64,000 nucleotides of DNA from Moraxella sp. FZFQ2102 (GCF_024137865.1 NZ_CP099960.1:620001-684000); one strand, 5' to 3'. Positions 32,443 to 41,911 are shown, counted from the stretch's first letter. The notes: generated by a model from the letters alone, not told the origin. Translations and numbers: made by a program.

Positions 32443-32952
32443 ATGCATCCGATCAATGAATTTTATCTAGGGCTTACAAAGACGCCATATTTTGATTTTG
32501 GTTTAGAGGATCTGTGGCAGCTACCGCCAAACTTTATCAAAATGCAGTATCTGTATATTGAGTGGTTATTTCCGATTGATCACTCTTCTAAATGGAACAG
32601 AACTGTGCCGCTGCTGCTTGGCGATGATTTGATTTTCTTTCGCACCAATCTCGAAATCCAACAAAAATTCTTAACATCCTTTGATAAAATCATTCAGCAT
32701 TTTGGCATCGAACGACAAGGCACTCAAGTATTTGCCACAGACACGCTCAAATCACAGCAGTATTGGCTACAAGAAGTCGGTCATCAAGAAAAGAAAATCA
32801 GCCGCATCATCCGCTCGCTGGCTTGGTGCGGTCAGTTTGAATTGGCAAAAAACCTACAAACTTTGGCACTTGAACTGATCGTAGAAAAAGGATATCTTAA
32901 GCCAAATACTTTAGAGATTTGGCGACATTTATTGGATGAATATCAGGAATGA
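32443..32952 (+). CDS. opioid growth factor receptor (OGFr)-domain protein
   Basis: 169-residue soluble protein that resembles the conserved region named after the eukaryotic opioid growth factor receptor. Visible matches are YLYIEWLFPIDHSSKWNRTVP (split here), the LTSFDKIIQHFGIE segment corresponding to the SYxxMLxFxG part of the family, and KKISRIIRSLAWCGQFELA, corresponding to RITRILRSLxxxG. Bacterial members exist but have no known function. It has its own promoter region after the mqo terminator and ends 8 bp from the convergent coaX gene. Call from memory of the family pattern, without a search. Confidence 0.75.
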   Translation: MHPINEFYLGLTKTPYFDFGLEDLWQLPPNFIKMQYLYIEWLFPIDHSSKWNRTVPLLLGDDLIFFRTNLEIQQKFLTSFDKIIQHFGIERQGTQVFATDTLKSQQYWLQEVGHQEKKISRIIRSLAWCGQFELAKNLQTLALELIVEKGYLKPNTLEIWRHLLDEYQE

Positions 32953-32960
32953 TGATCAAC

Positions 32961-33677
32961 TCACCGCCCAAAATACCGCTGCAGACCTGTCAAAAGCAGA
33001 TTCTCATCCACGGTAGCATGATCCAAAAACGGCATCAAAGTCATCGCCCCACCGCCTGTCAGAATCAGCTCAAACGCATCATACTGCGCCTGCAGCTGCT
33101 TGATCGCACCGACAATGCCAAATAAAATCCCATGATGCACCGCGTCATCGGTCGTCACACCCAAGGCAAGATCATCAAATCGCCCTTGCTTGACGCCGAT
33201 CTGCTGCGTTCCTGCATACAGCGCATGACGCTGCATATAGGCATTGGGCAGGATATAGCCGCCCAAATGCACGCCTTGATCGATCACATCCATCGTCAAT
33301 GCCGTGCCACAGCCGACGACACACTGACGACGCGCACCATCGACCGCACCGAGCATCTGCAGCCAGCGATCCACGCCAAGCTGCTTTGGGTCATAATGGC
33401 TGTGCAGCTTAGGGTGGCGATCATTGACTTTGGCAAATTCATAAGGCACGCCAAGCTCATCAAGCGTCTCGGCGATTTTGCCATTGATTTTCTCGCCCAA
33501 GACGCTTGAGATACCGACAAACTGCGGATGAAAGCGAATAAAAGTACCGAACAAACCCATCAGCAGCTCATTGGGCGCTTTTAGATGCTCTTTGGCGTCC
33601 GATGCGATGACTTGCCCATCATCGATCAGCCAATATTTTAATCGGGTATTGCCCAAATCCAGCCAAAGCACCGTCAT
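32961..33677 (-). CDS. coaX: type III pantothenate kinase
   Basis: First step of coenzyme A synthesis, ASKHA-fold kinase. The phosphate-1 motif is LWLDLGNTRLKYWL, the pantothenate and ribose region is GVDRWLQMLGA, and the phosphate-2 motif is VGCGTALTMDVID. 238 residues, no signal. It follows birA by 39 bp on the same strand, a linkage common in gamma- and beta-proteobacteria. Confidence 0.95.
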   Translation of the reverse strand: MTVLWLDLGNTRLKYWLIDDGQVIASDAKEHLKAPNELLMGLFGTFIRFHPQFVGISSVLGEKINGKIAETLDELGVPYEFAKVNDRHPKLHSHYDPKQLGVDRWLQMLGAVDGARRQCVVGCGTALTMDVIDQGVHLGGYILPNAYMQRHALYAGTQQIGVKQGRFDDLALGVTTDDAVHHGILFGIVGAIKQLQAQYDAFELILTGGGAMTLMPFLDHATVDENLLLTGLQRYFGR

Positions 33678-33716
33678 TGATTATTCCTTTTTATCATTTT
33701 AATTTAAATTTATCAG

Positions 33717-34652
33717 TTAAGCAGATTGAATCATACCGGCGAATACACGCTCAATACTGCCTGCATTTTCTAGCAATAACGCCCCTTGATCATCAATCCC
33801 CACGCACCGCCCTGCTTGGGTGACTACCTGCATCTCATCGCGTGCATAGACCTTGATTTCTTTACCTGTCAAGATGTGCGCCTGATTAAACACATCAACA
33901 AAATCCAATCGCGCGCGCTCATCATCGAGCTGATTATGCCAATGGATCGCTTGGCAAACCGCCTGACACATCGGCTGATACAGCGCGTGCGCCGTCGGTA
34001 CATCGGCGATGGTGGCAGCGTCGCACAGATCTTGTAGGCAGGTCGCTTGATACAGACCATCTTTGATCAAAGGACTGCTTTTGACATTGAGCCCTATACC
34101 CGTGATGACACCGACCAATCCTGTCTTGTCATCACGCCGCACATACACAGGCTCAATCAAAATCCCAGCAAGCTTCTGAAACAGATGGCGCGTATCGTCA
34201 TAATAGCCGACATCATTCGCCCATTTGACACCCACTTTGCCAAGCCCTGAGCGCACGCGCACATCATTGATGGCATTAATGATGGGTAACTGCGATAAAG
34301 TCAGCCCTACACTTAAGGATAATAAACCACTTAAGCGGTGCAGCCCAAAGCCATCAGCCGCCACAGACATCGGCACATACAAGGACAAAAACATATTGCC
34401 CACGCCACTCACCCACGATCTACCGTGCTGCCCACGCCCCGCACTCTGTGCATCAGCCGTCCATAGATGTGGGCGGCTTGGGTCGAGCCTGCCTTGCGTC
34501 AGCGCGGTCATCAGCTGTGTGTTGGTGCTGTCGGTCAGCGCGTCGTGGTGGTGATTGGCGTGGATCTTTTGCCAAATTGCTTGCCACTGCTTTTGCCAAT
34601 CGCTCTGTTCCTTGTGCAAATCATCCATCGTATCAACTGCGCGAATATTCAT
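33717..34652 (-). CDS. birA: biotin--[acetyl-CoA-carboxylase] ligase
   Basis: Attaches biotin to the carrier protein of acetyl-CoA carboxylase. The biotinyl-AMP loop is SAGRGQHGRSWVS, followed by GNMFLSLYVP and VGVKWANDV. The N-terminal part lacks the winged helix of E. coli BirA, so it should not act as a repressor. 311 residues, somewhat longer than usual because of insertions. Pairs with coaX. Confidence 0.93.
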   Translation of the reverse strand: MNIRAVDTMDDLHKEQSDWQKQWQAIWQKIHANHHHDALTDSTNTQLMTALTQGRLDPSRPHLWTADAQSAGRGQHGRSWVSGVGNMFLSLYVPMSVAADGFGLHRLSGLLSLSVGLTLSQLPIINAINDVRVRSGLGKVGVKWANDVGYYDDTRHLFQKLAGILIEPVYVRRDDKTGLVGVITGIGLNVKSSPLIKDGLYQATCLQDLCDAATIADVPTAHALYQPMCQAVCQAIHWHNQLDDERARLDFVDVFNQAHILTGKEIKVYARDEMQVVTQAGRCVGIDDQGALLLENAGSIERVFAGMIQSA

Positions 34653-34728
34653 TCAAAAAAATGCCGTCACAAATTTGTAAAAAATTGCGTTATAATAACA
34701 CATCTTTCAGCAAAAATTGGACAAAACA

Positions 34729-35532
34729 ATGATTTATCTATGGTTTATCATCGCAGGGACGATTGCAGGACTGTGCGCAGGATTATTCGGCGTCGGCGGT
34801 GGGATGGTGATTGTGCCTGCGCTGATTTGGATTTTGGCATATTATGGCTTGCCAAGTGAGATCGTTCCCCATGTCGCGGTCGGCACGGCATTGGCGACCA
34901 TCATTCTGACTTCCATCAGCTCGATGTCAGCACATCATAAGCGCGGCGGTGTGCGTTGGGAAATTTTTAAAAATATGGCAAAAGGCTTGGTGCTGGGCAG
35001 TCTTGTCGGTGCTTGGGTGGCGACGCTGATCGATGGCGCGATGCTACAGGCTATCTTGGGCGGTGGTGCGATTTTGATGGCGGTAAAAATGCTGTTTTTC
35101 CCCAACCAAGAACGCCTTGATGTTCCGCCGCCTGCTGATTATAAGCAATCTTTGGCAGGGGTTGTGATCGGTCTGTTATCGGCGGTTTTTGGTATCGGCG
35201 GTGGCAGTCTGACCGTGCCATACCTAAGCCAAAATGGCGTACCGATGAAACAAGCCGTCGGCACTTCTGCGGCGTGCGGTCTGCCGATCGCCATCGCTGG
35301 CGCGCTTGGTTTTATGTGGTTCGGTCATGCTGATGTCTCGCAGATGGATGTCGATGGCTTGATTGGCTTTGTGCATATCGGTGCATTTGTCAGCATCAGC
35401 ATTGTCAGCTTTGTCATGGCAAAAGTCGGCGCACGCCTTGCCCATGCCCTGCCTGCACAGACGCTCAAGCGCGCTTTTGGCGTGTTGCTGATGGTCGTCG
35501 GCGCGCAGTTGATGGTGAGTGGTTGGTTGTAG
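34729..35532 (+). CDS. TauE/SafE family membrane permease
   Basis: Probable anion or sulfonate exporter of the TSUP (TauE/SafE) family. The start FIIAGTIAGLCAGLFGVGGG and the second repeat VIGLLSAVFGIGGGSLTVPYL show the two duplicated family halves, with about eight membrane segments in 267 residues. The ATG at 34729 is preferred over TTG at 34717. Substrate unknown. Divergent from birA. Confidence 0.9.
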   Translation: MIYLWFIIAGTIAGLCAGLFGVGGGMVIVPALIWILAYYGLPSEIVPHVAVGTALATIILTSISSMSAHHKRGGVRWEIFKNMAKGLVLGSLVGAWVATLIDGAMLQAILGGGAILMAVKMLFFPNQERLDVPPPADYKQSLAGVVIGLLSAVFGIGGGSLTVPYLSQNGVPMKQAVGTSAACGLPIAIAGALGFMWFGHADVSQMDVDGLIGFVHIGAFVSISIVSFVMAKVGARLAHALPAQTLKRAFGVLLMVVGAQLMVSGWL

Positions 35533-35565
35533 TTTTAAATCATTATCAATTTATTTAACATACTT

Positions 35566-35592
35566 AAGGGTGCTGGTAATGCGCCCTTTTTT
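35566..35592 (+). terminator. terminator of the TauE/SafE gene
   Basis: AAGGGTGC pairs with GCGCCCTT (one G-T pair) and runs into six T. Confidence 0.8.
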
Positions 35593-35642
35593 ATATCAAT
35601 CATAAATCCATCTGCAAATCCACCCTACGGGCTGTAGGTTGA

Positions 35643-35728
35643 GTTGGTTTTTGGCAAAACTTAATTTATGTTTAGCATTGCTCTTTGAATTTGTTGGATT
35701 TCGTGCCTTAACTTAACCTACGGGCTAC
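35643..35728. repeat. 86-bp direct repeat, copy 1, with REP-like head
   Basis: Matches 36351-36436 at 81 of 86 positions with no gaps. Its right end read on the minus strand begins GTAGGTTAAGTTAAGGCAC and ends in TCCAACA, i.e. a GTAG head followed by an imperfect palindrome as in REP sequences. It stops 8 bp before the stop codon of the AT-rich gene. Confidence 0.9.
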
Positions 35729-35736
35729 TGTACTTA

Positions 35737-36246
35737 TCAAAAGTGTTGGCCGGGGTTAAAAGCAGAAATATCAGATATATATATCATTACCGCCTCAAGG
35801 AATTTATCAATATTATTAATATCATAAACCATTTCCCCAGGTCTTATTTTATGAAAGCTAAATTTTGAAAAAGTTCCTACATCATCATCCTGAAAGGATA
35901 CGATTGCCAAAAATTCAGAGTTTTCTAATAGAGTCCATTTTTCAATAAATCTTTTTAAAAAAGCTATAGATTGTAAAAATACCTCTGAATTCACATAGTC
36001 ATCAATATGTATCATGTTCAAAGATATCTCCATTCCTGATATATCGGTATGCACTCTTCTTATATACTCTTGAGAAATTATTTTATCATCATATTGACTT
36101 GTGTATGCTCCATGAAAAAATATACCACCAGCTTTTTTTTCAAATTCCAAGTTTAATAATTCATATAGGTTTTGATTAATATCAATAATGTTAATATTAT
36201 TGATATTATTTAATAACTTAGCCATTTTATTATTAATTACAAACAT
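35737..36246 (-). CDS. AT-rich orphan protein between direct repeats
   Basis: 169-residue protein I do not recognise. The start at 36246 (MFVINNKMAKLL) is chosen because GGGAGAG lies about 5 nt upstream; the longer frame to 36300 is encoded by a REP-like repeat and is probably untranslated. The protein is rich in Ile, Asn, Asp and Phe, starts with an Asn/Ile-rich stretch and has no signal peptide or membrane segment. Its codon use is far more AT-rich than all neighbours, which points to acquisition from elsewhere. Size, acidic nature and isolation would suit an immunity protein, but this is a guess. Confidence 0.7.
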   Translation of the reverse strand: MFVINNKMAKLLNNINNINIIDINQNLYELLNLEFEKKAGGIFFHGAYTSQYDDKIISQEYIRRVHTDISGMEISLNMIHIDDYVNSEVFLQSIAFLKRFIEKWTLLENSEFLAIVSFQDDDVGTFSKFSFHKIRPGEMVYDINNIDKFLEAVMIYISDISAFNPGQHF

Positions 36247-36273
36247 TATTTCTCTCCCAAATATTTCAAGCCC

Positions 36274-36299
36274 GTGGGTTGAGCTTGCAAAACCCAACA
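36274..36299 (+). repeat. REP-like palindrome at the 5' end of the orphan gene
   Basis: GTGGGTTGAGC and CAAAACCCAACA form an imperfect palindrome. Read on the minus strand it resembles the TTGGGTTTTG...AACCTACGGGCT part of the 86-bp repeat, so it is a shortened relative in the opposite orientation. Confidence 0.6.
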
Positions 36300-36350
36300 T
36301 TTTTCTATGAAAATAACTTTTTTTATTTAATAATGATGTTGAATAATCGG

Positions 36351-36436
36351 GTTGGTTTTTGGTAAAACTTAATTTATGTTTAGTATTGCTCTTTAAATTT
36401 GTTGGGTTTTGTGCCTTAACTTAACCTACGGGCTAC
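36351..36436. repeat. 86-bp direct repeat, copy 2
   Basis: Same orientation as 35643-35728, five mismatches, all transitions. Together they bracket the AT-rich gene at a distance of 708 bp from repeat to repeat. Confidence 0.9.
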
Positions 36437-36576
36437 AGGCTTCTTTCTTTTTCATGTTTGGGTTTGTCAAATCAGAACCGCAGGGTGCGACACCGCTCCA
36501 ATACACCACAAATATTTGATTTTTTATGGTGAATTTTGCAAATTTTTTGGTAAATTTACACATTGGGTATTTTACC

Positions 36577-36597
36577 GGTGCGCTCAGCGCACCCTAC
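36577..36597 (-). repeat. REP-like palindrome with GTAG head
   Basis: GGTGCGCTCAGCGCACC is a perfect palindrome apart from its central base; on the minus strand it is preceded by GTAG, the foot tetranucleotide of REP sequences. Confidence 0.75.
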
Positions 36598-36677
36598 GGT
36601 ACTAAAATGTCAAGATTTTTATGATGGGGTGTTTTTTATGGATTATTATGAAAATTTTCTAAATGATGAATAACAGC

Positions 36678-37889
36678 TTAATATCGCGGACTTTCTTTAT
36701 TGGCGGCGATGATTGGGCTGTTTTCATAGACATTGAGCACATAGCCGATGATCATACTTGAGATCAGAATCGACGAACCGCCATAGCTGAAAAACGGCAA
36801 AGTCAAGCCCTTGGTCGGACCGATACCAAGATTCATCAAGATATTGATCATCGTCTGCCCAAAGAACATCACCGCAAAGCCAAACACCGTGTAGGAAAGA
36901 ATCATCTGACGACGCTTGAATGCCATATAGCTGATCGCCATCATTGAGAAAATCACCACAGCTTCTAGGAGAATCACCACCAGCGAGCCAATCAAGCCCA
37001 GCTCTTCACCTGTGATCGCGAACAAAAAGTCAGTGTGCGCTTCAGGCAGATAGGACAGCTTTTGGATACTGTCGCCATAGCCTGTGCCTGTGATGCCGCC
37101 ACGCCCAAGCGCCAACAGACTGTTCGCCTGCTGATAGCCATCACCAAGAAAATCATTGAACGGATCATCCATGATGCTCGATATACGGCGCATACGATAG
37201 TCACTGGTTATCACAAACAAAGCAAGCATGCCTGCCGCAACGACCGCAACAGAAACATACTGATACAGCGGCGAACCTGCGATGAACAACAAAACCAACA
37301 TCGTGGCGATAATCACCGCAAAGCTCCCGAAGTCAGGCTGCAAAATCAACAAACCACACAGCGGAATACACGGAATCATCAAGCGAAACGAATAAAACAC
37401 ACTTTCGCGCACATCCGCCGAACGCCGCACGACATATTCTGCCGTGGTCATGATCATCACCATCTTACACAGCTCAGCAGGCTGAAAATTACCAAAACCC
37501 AAGTCGATCCAGCGTTTCGCGCCATTGATATCCACGCCAAATATCAAGGTAGCAAGCAGCAGCACCCCTGTGACGATCCAGCCGATGACCATCAGCTCAA
37601 AACTGGCTAGAATTTTTAGTTTAACTTTATAAACCACATAACCAGCTGCCAGACCTAGAATCATATAGCCCAACTGACGATAAAAAAACGCCAAGTCGCT
37701 CATACCGTGCTGCTGTGCAAACGGAATGGATGCGGACGCGATCATCAGCAAACTTAAGCAAGCCAACAAACCCAAGCTTGTCAGCAAGAGCGTGCGGATC
37801 GATGGTACATAGGGCAGATGTTGTAGGCGTTGGATCAAACGATTAATAAAATCAAAACCTGCTTTGGCAGGCGAAACGGTCTCAGGCAT
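36678..37889 (-). CDS. ftsW: cell division peptidoglycan polymerase FtsW
   Basis: SEDS-family glycosyltransferase that makes septal peptidoglycan with FtsI. The 403-residue protein has about ten membrane helices, the ANGAKRWI-like segment DINGAKRWIDLGFGNFQPAE, the TDFLFAITGEELGLIG motif and the C-terminal LPFFSYGGSS. It lies 219 bp downstream of murD but a terminator separates them, so it seems to have its own promoter. This differs from the usual dense dcw cluster. Confidence 0.94.
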   Translation of the reverse strand: MPETVSPAKAGFDFINRLIQRLQHLPYVPSIRTLLLTSLGLLACLSLLMIASASIPFAQQHGMSDLAFFYRQLGYMILGLAAGYVVYKVKLKILASFELMVIGWIVTGVLLLATLIFGVDINGAKRWIDLGFGNFQPAELCKMVMIMTTAEYVVRRSADVRESVFYSFRLMIPCIPLCGLLILQPDFGSFAVIIATMLVLLFIAGSPLYQYVSVAVVAAGMLALFVITSDYRMRRISSIMDDPFNDFLGDGYQQANSLLALGRGGITGTGYGDSIQKLSYLPEAHTDFLFAITGEELGLIGSLVVILLEAVVIFSMMAISYMAFKRRQMILSYTVFGFAVMFFGQTMINILMNLGIGPTKGLTLPFFSYGGSSILISSMIIGYVLNVYENSPIIAANKESPRY

Positions 37890-38049
37890 GGCACTTCGCT
37901 TGAAAAACTAAGAAATAAATAACCTAATATTATACCGAGTTTTTGCCAAGAAATGTTGTAATTTCGCGGTTTGTACGCATATTTTTATCATCAAACAACT
38001 TAAAATAAGACGATACAGCATGATTTTAAAATTGGCAGGCTATATATAA

Positions 38050-38086
38050 AATCAGCCTTTGGGCAATATGCACCCAAAGGCTGATT
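38050..38086 (-). terminator. terminator of murD
   Basis: AATCAGCCTTTGGG and CCCAAAGGCTGATT form a perfect 14-bp stem with a 9-nt loop; on the minus strand a short T-run follows. Confidence 0.85.
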
Positions 38087-38108
38087 GATGTCTTGGTAAG
38101 GTTACAGC

Positions 38109-39503
38109 TTAAGTGCGCAATGCCTGCACCATCTTGACAAACTGCTCGCCGCGATCGCCATAGCTTTTGAACTGATCAAAACTTGCGCACGCAGGCGATA
38201 GCAGCACCGCCTTGGCGTTACTTTGGCTGGCTGCCGCCACTGCCTTATCTAGCGTGCCGATTTCTACAAGCTTAGACTGCACACCATCATCACCCGCGAT
38301 CAGACCTGCCTTGATCACTGGCGCATCGACGCCGATCAGATACACAGTATCAACCCAGCGCGCGACATCGGCGCTCAATTCGCTAAAATCCTGACCCTTG
38401 CCCATGCCACCCAAAATCAGCGCAAGCGACCCTTCGCCATAGACCGTGCCAAGCCCTGCGATTGCTGCGATGGTTGAGCCGATGTTTGTGCCTTTTGAGT
38501 CGTTAAAATATGCCTTGCCATCGACTTTATCGACATATTCGCAGCGATGTGGCAAACCTTTAAACTCAGCCAACACCGACAGCATCGCCGCCATCGGCAA
38601 GCCTGCCGCACTGCCGAGCGCCAAAGCAGACAAGGCATTTAATAAATTGTGCTTACCTTTAATCTTCAATGCATCTGCCGCCATTAGACGCGTCTGCTCA
38701 TGGTACAACGCCAAGCCTTGCCCATCATCATACAGATAAAACTCTGCCGCCAACTTATTCAATGAGCTATCTGTGCTGATGATAGCAGCATTTGGTGAGA
38801 GATTTTGTAAGGTATTCTTACAAGTATCGGCAAGCTTGGCATCATCTTGGCAGATCACTGCTGCTACCGCACCATCAAAAATACGCAGCTTCTGCGCCAA
38901 ATAATCATCCATGCCATCATGACGATCCAAGTGATCCGCCGAGATGTTTAAGATCGTCGCGGCAGCTGCATTTAAGTGGCTGATATGCTCCAGCTGAAAA
39001 CTTGACAGTTCAAGTACCGCGATTTGTAGATTGTTAATTTTTAATAATTCTAAAGCAGGCGTGCCGATATTACCGCCCACGCCTGTCACCAGTCCTGCAG
39101 CTTTTGCCATCTCACCGACCAAAGTCGTTACGGTGCTTTTGGCATTGGATCCTGTGATGGCGACGATCGGCGTATGCGTGCCAGCAGCGACATCACGCGC
39201 CTGTATTGCATCGATGAACAGCTGCACATCGCTGATGACAGGAATGCCGCGCGCCTTGGCAGCAGCGACTGACTCGATACGCGGATCAATTCCTGGGCTA
39301 ATGACAATCTCATCGACACTGCCCAATAGCACGCCGTCAATCTGCCCAAAATGACGCGCCACGCCATCAGGCAGCTGATCTGCCAAGCCTGGATTGGCAT
39401 TGCCATCGGTGACGGCGACCGTATGCCCTTGCTCGACCAAAAAATTCACCGCCGATAATCCTGAGCCACCCAGACCGATGACAGCATAGCGTTTGGTAGT
39501 CAT
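38109..39503 (-). CDS. murD: UDP-N-acetylmuramoylalanine--D-glutamate ligase
   Basis: Adds D-Glu in the cytoplasmic stage of peptidoglycan synthesis. The N-terminal Rossmann-like part is YAVIGLGGSGLSAVNFL, the ATP loop is ITGSNAKSTVTTL and the central GLPHRCEYVDKVDGKAYFND segment is typical. 464 residues. It is not surrounded by other mur genes apart from ftsW. Confidence 0.96.
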   Translation of the reverse strand: MTTKRYAVIGLGGSGLSAVNFLVEQGHTVAVTDGNANPGLADQLPDGVARHFGQIDGVLLGSVDEIVISPGIDPRIESVAAAKARGIPVISDVQLFIDAIQARDVAAGTHTPIVAITGSNAKSTVTTLVGEMAKAAGLVTGVGGNIGTPALELLKINNLQIAVLELSSFQLEHISHLNAAAATILNISADHLDRHDGMDDYLAQKLRIFDGAVAAVICQDDAKLADTCKNTLQNLSPNAAIISTDSSLNKLAAEFYLYDDGQGLALYHEQTRLMAADALKIKGKHNLLNALSALALGSAAGLPMAAMLSVLAEFKGLPHRCEYVDKVDGKAYFNDSKGTNIGSTIAAIAGLGTVYGEGSLALILGGMGKGQDFSELSADVARWVDTVYLIGVDAPVIKAGLIAGDDGVQSKLVEIGTLDKAVAAASQSNAKAVLLSPACASFDQFKSYGDRGEQFVKMVQALRT

Positions 39504-39643
39504 GAGAATTCCTTATAATTGTCAAATAAAAAGCTTGGTTTATTTTAACAAAATTTTCACCGCTCGGGTGATTTTTATCAGCCTTGTGACAGTTGGCATT
39601 CTGGCAATTTTTTTATATAATAAATCTACTACTAAGCTCATAA

Positions 39644-39997
<354 letters not shown>

Positions 39998-40007
39998 TTT
40001 CATCAAT

Positions 40008-40034
40008 AAGCAAGCCTAAGTGCTTGCTTTTTTA
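40008..40034 (+). terminator. terminator of the P-II gene
   Basis: AAGCAAGC pairs with GCTTGCTT, six-nt loop, followed by T-run. Confidence 0.85.
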
Positions 40035-40055
40035 TTGGTGTGTTTATACAAATAA

Positions 40056-40091
40056 AAAATGATCGCCCAATGTGACTTGGACGATCATTTT
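40056..40091 (-). terminator. terminator of the outer-membrane barrel gene
   Basis: AAAATGATCG pairs with CGATCATTTT, with an extra CCAA/TTGG inside; A-tract upstream gives the T-run on the minus strand. Confidence 0.85.
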
Positions 40092-40126
40092 GTGCTTTTT
40101 TAATTTAAGATTTTAAACAAAGCTGA

Positions 40127-40672
40127 TTAGAATGCGATGTGTGCACCGATAGCAGCCATGTTTGCATCTTTTGATAGGTAGTTATAACCGATCTCTAGAC
40201 CGACATTTGAAGTTGGCTTGTAGCCCAGTGCCACACCACCAGCAACGCCAGTTTTGTCAGAATTTAGGTACTGTGCGTCGTTGCCACGGTATTCAACATC
40301 AACTTCAGTTTTTGCTACACCCAGTTTTGCTTTAGCATAGATTGGGGTATTGTTGAAGTTGTAACGGTAAGTACCGTATAGACCATAAGTCTTCACATCA
40401 CCTTCTAGTGCACGGTTGTTCGCGGTGAAATCTTTGGTGTCAGTGCCTAGATATTCTGCTTCGACACCGAAGTTTTGGTCGAAGTTATAGCCGCCGTACA
40501 CACCGTATGCAGTTACATTGCCGTCGATTTGGTCAGCGTCGATTGTACCGACTTTAACACCCACATAAGGTTGTGCTGCTTCTGAAGCGCCATAGCTGAT
40601 GGCTGCGTTCGCGCTCATGGCAAGAACTGAAGAAGCTGAAAGAGCAAGTAGTGCTTTAGATAGAGTTTTCAT
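40127..40672 (-). CDS. small outer-membrane beta-barrel protein
   Basis: 181-residue protein with a signal peptide ending near MSANAA and then a chain of alternating strands such as AYGVYGGYNFDQNFGVEAEY and TYGLYGTYRYNFNNTPIYAK, ending in phenylalanine (AIGAHIAF), the usual outer-membrane sorting signal. The pattern suits an eight-stranded barrel of the OmpW/Opa/OmpA-N-terminal type. Exact function unknown. It is followed by a terminator and preceded by a strong GGAGA-type ribosome-binding site. Confidence 0.85.
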   Translation of the reverse strand: MKTLSKALLALSASSVLAMSANAAISYGASEAAQPYVGVKVGTIDADQIDGNVTAYGVYGGYNFDQNFGVEAEYLGTDTKDFTANNRALEGDVKTYGLYGTYRYNFNNTPIYAKAKLGVAKTEVDVEYRGNDAQYLNSDKTGVAGGVALGYKPTSNVGLEIGYNYLSKDANMAAIGAHIAF

Positions 40673-41246
40673 CGTTTTGTCTCCTTATTGAGTGATTAAA
40701 CAAGATGGCGATTAGTGATTATCGCGTCATCTCAAACGATGGGTTTATAGTAACAAAATATTTCATACTGACTGTGCGTGTTTTGGATATTCTATGTAAA
40801 GTTTTGCAAAAATTCGCCCACGTCAAGCAACACTATATCCCAAACTGCAACAAAATGTGTCAAATCTCTCTAACTTTGCCAAAGATTGCGCAAATCTCAC
40901 CGCGCACTTGGCATGATTTTGGCAAATTCTGTCTAATTTTTAATCAATTTTGCCCAAATCACCCAAATAAGCACAGATTTTCATCATCAAAATTACCAAA
41001 TTTATTCATACTTTTTCTTTGTCAATCACTGATGACTGATAATTTTTGATAATTGATGGGGAAAATTGGGTGAAAATTGATTAAATTTTGAGCAATGTTG
41101 CGCAGTTTAGTGAAGTTTTCCAAAATTCTTAGGCTGTGTTACAATCAACCAAAGCACAAATTTGGGAAAAATCTGCCAATTTTGATGATTTTTGGGCAAA
41201 TTTTCGCCAAATTGACGCAACTTCGATGATTTTATAAGGATAAGCT
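40673..41246. other. 574-bp gap between the barrel gene and gph
   Basis: AT-rich with many short runs such as CAAATT and GCCAAA but no larger repeat that I can define. The plus-strand frame of 114 codons (40705-41049) has no ribosome-binding site and a skewed composition; I do not accept it. It should hold two divergent promoters. Confidence 0.5.
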
Positions 41247-41906
41247 ATGAAAAAATTACTGATTTTTGATCTCGATGGTACGCTGATCGACAGCGCCAAT
41301 GAGCTGGCGGCGGCGGTCAATGCCATGCTGACACGCCTGCAGCTGTCGTGCGTCGATAATAACACGGTCAAAAGCTGGGTGGGCAATGGCTCGCACAATC
41401 TTGTAACACGCGCACTGAATCATCACGGACAAGATGATGCTACTGCCATCAGTGCAGCACATGAGATTTTCTTAGAAGAATATGCCAAAATCGCAAGCGA
41501 TACCAGTGAATACACAGGCGTCAGCGATGGACTAAAAGCCTTAAAAGTCCGTGGTTTGACACTTGCTTTATGCACCAATAAACCTGAGCGATTTTTACCT
41601 GCGATTCTTAAGCAGATGGCTTGGACGGACTTGTTTGACATCGTGCTTGGCGGTGATAGTCTGCCGACGAAGAAGCCTGATCCTGCACCGCTTTTGCACA
41701 TTTGTCAGACGCTAGATATCGCCATCGATGATGCGGCGATGATCGGTGATTCGAAGAATGATATCTTGGCTGGGCAAGCTTGTGGTATGGCCACACTTGC
41801 GCTGCGCTATGGCTATAACTATGGCGAGCCGATTGATCTGACCAAGCCCGATTACGCTTTTGATGACTTTAATGAGCTTGTGGCATATGTGCTCAAGTCC
41901 GCCTAA
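41247..41906 (+). CDS. gph: phosphoglycolate phosphatase (HAD family)
   Basis: HAD-superfamily hydrolase. The nucleophile motif is FDLDGTLIDSA (D8, D10), the lysine lies in the GDSLPTKKPDPAPL segment and the acidic motif is MIGDSKNDILAG. Helical cap domain between, as in Gph. 219 residues. RBS ATAAGGATAAG precedes the ATG. HAD specificity is hard to tell; phosphoglycolate is the best match. Confidence 0.88.
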   Translation: MKKLLIFDLDGTLIDSANELAAAVNAMLTRLQLSCVDNNTVKSWVGNGSHNLVTRALNHHGQDDATAISAAHEIFLEEYAKIASDTSEYTGVSDGLKALKVRGLTLALCTNKPERFLPAILKQMAWTDLFDIVLGGDSLPTKKPDPAPLLHICQTLDIAIDDAAMIGDSKNDILAGQACGMATLALRYGYNYGEPIDLTKPDYAFDDFNELVAYVLKSA

Positions 41907-41911
41907 GCCAA

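Larger units (their letters stand above)
36301..36677. other. 377-bp non-coding stretch with repeats before ftsW
   Basis: Holds the second 86-bp direct repeat and a perfect REP palindrome (separate entries), plus a GCAGGGTGCGACACCGCTCC segment near 36481 that resembles a damaged REP. No gene is seen; ftsW ends at the right edge on the minus strand. Confidence 0.6.

Noticed and set aside
36247..36300. N-terminal extension of the AT-rich orphan protein
   Set aside because: Encoded by a REP-like repeat; the start at 36246 has a strong ribosome-binding site.
40705..41049. Plus-strand open frame of 114 codons between the barrel gene and gph
   Set aside because: No ribosome-binding site, unusual residue mix (many Cys, Phe, Asn, Lys from AT-rich DNA), no family resemblance.
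40673..41246. DNA uptake sequences or iterons in the gap before gph
   Set aside because: The repeated short words (GCCAAA, CAAATT) vary in spacing and are expected in AT-rich DNA; no fixed longer motif could be defined.
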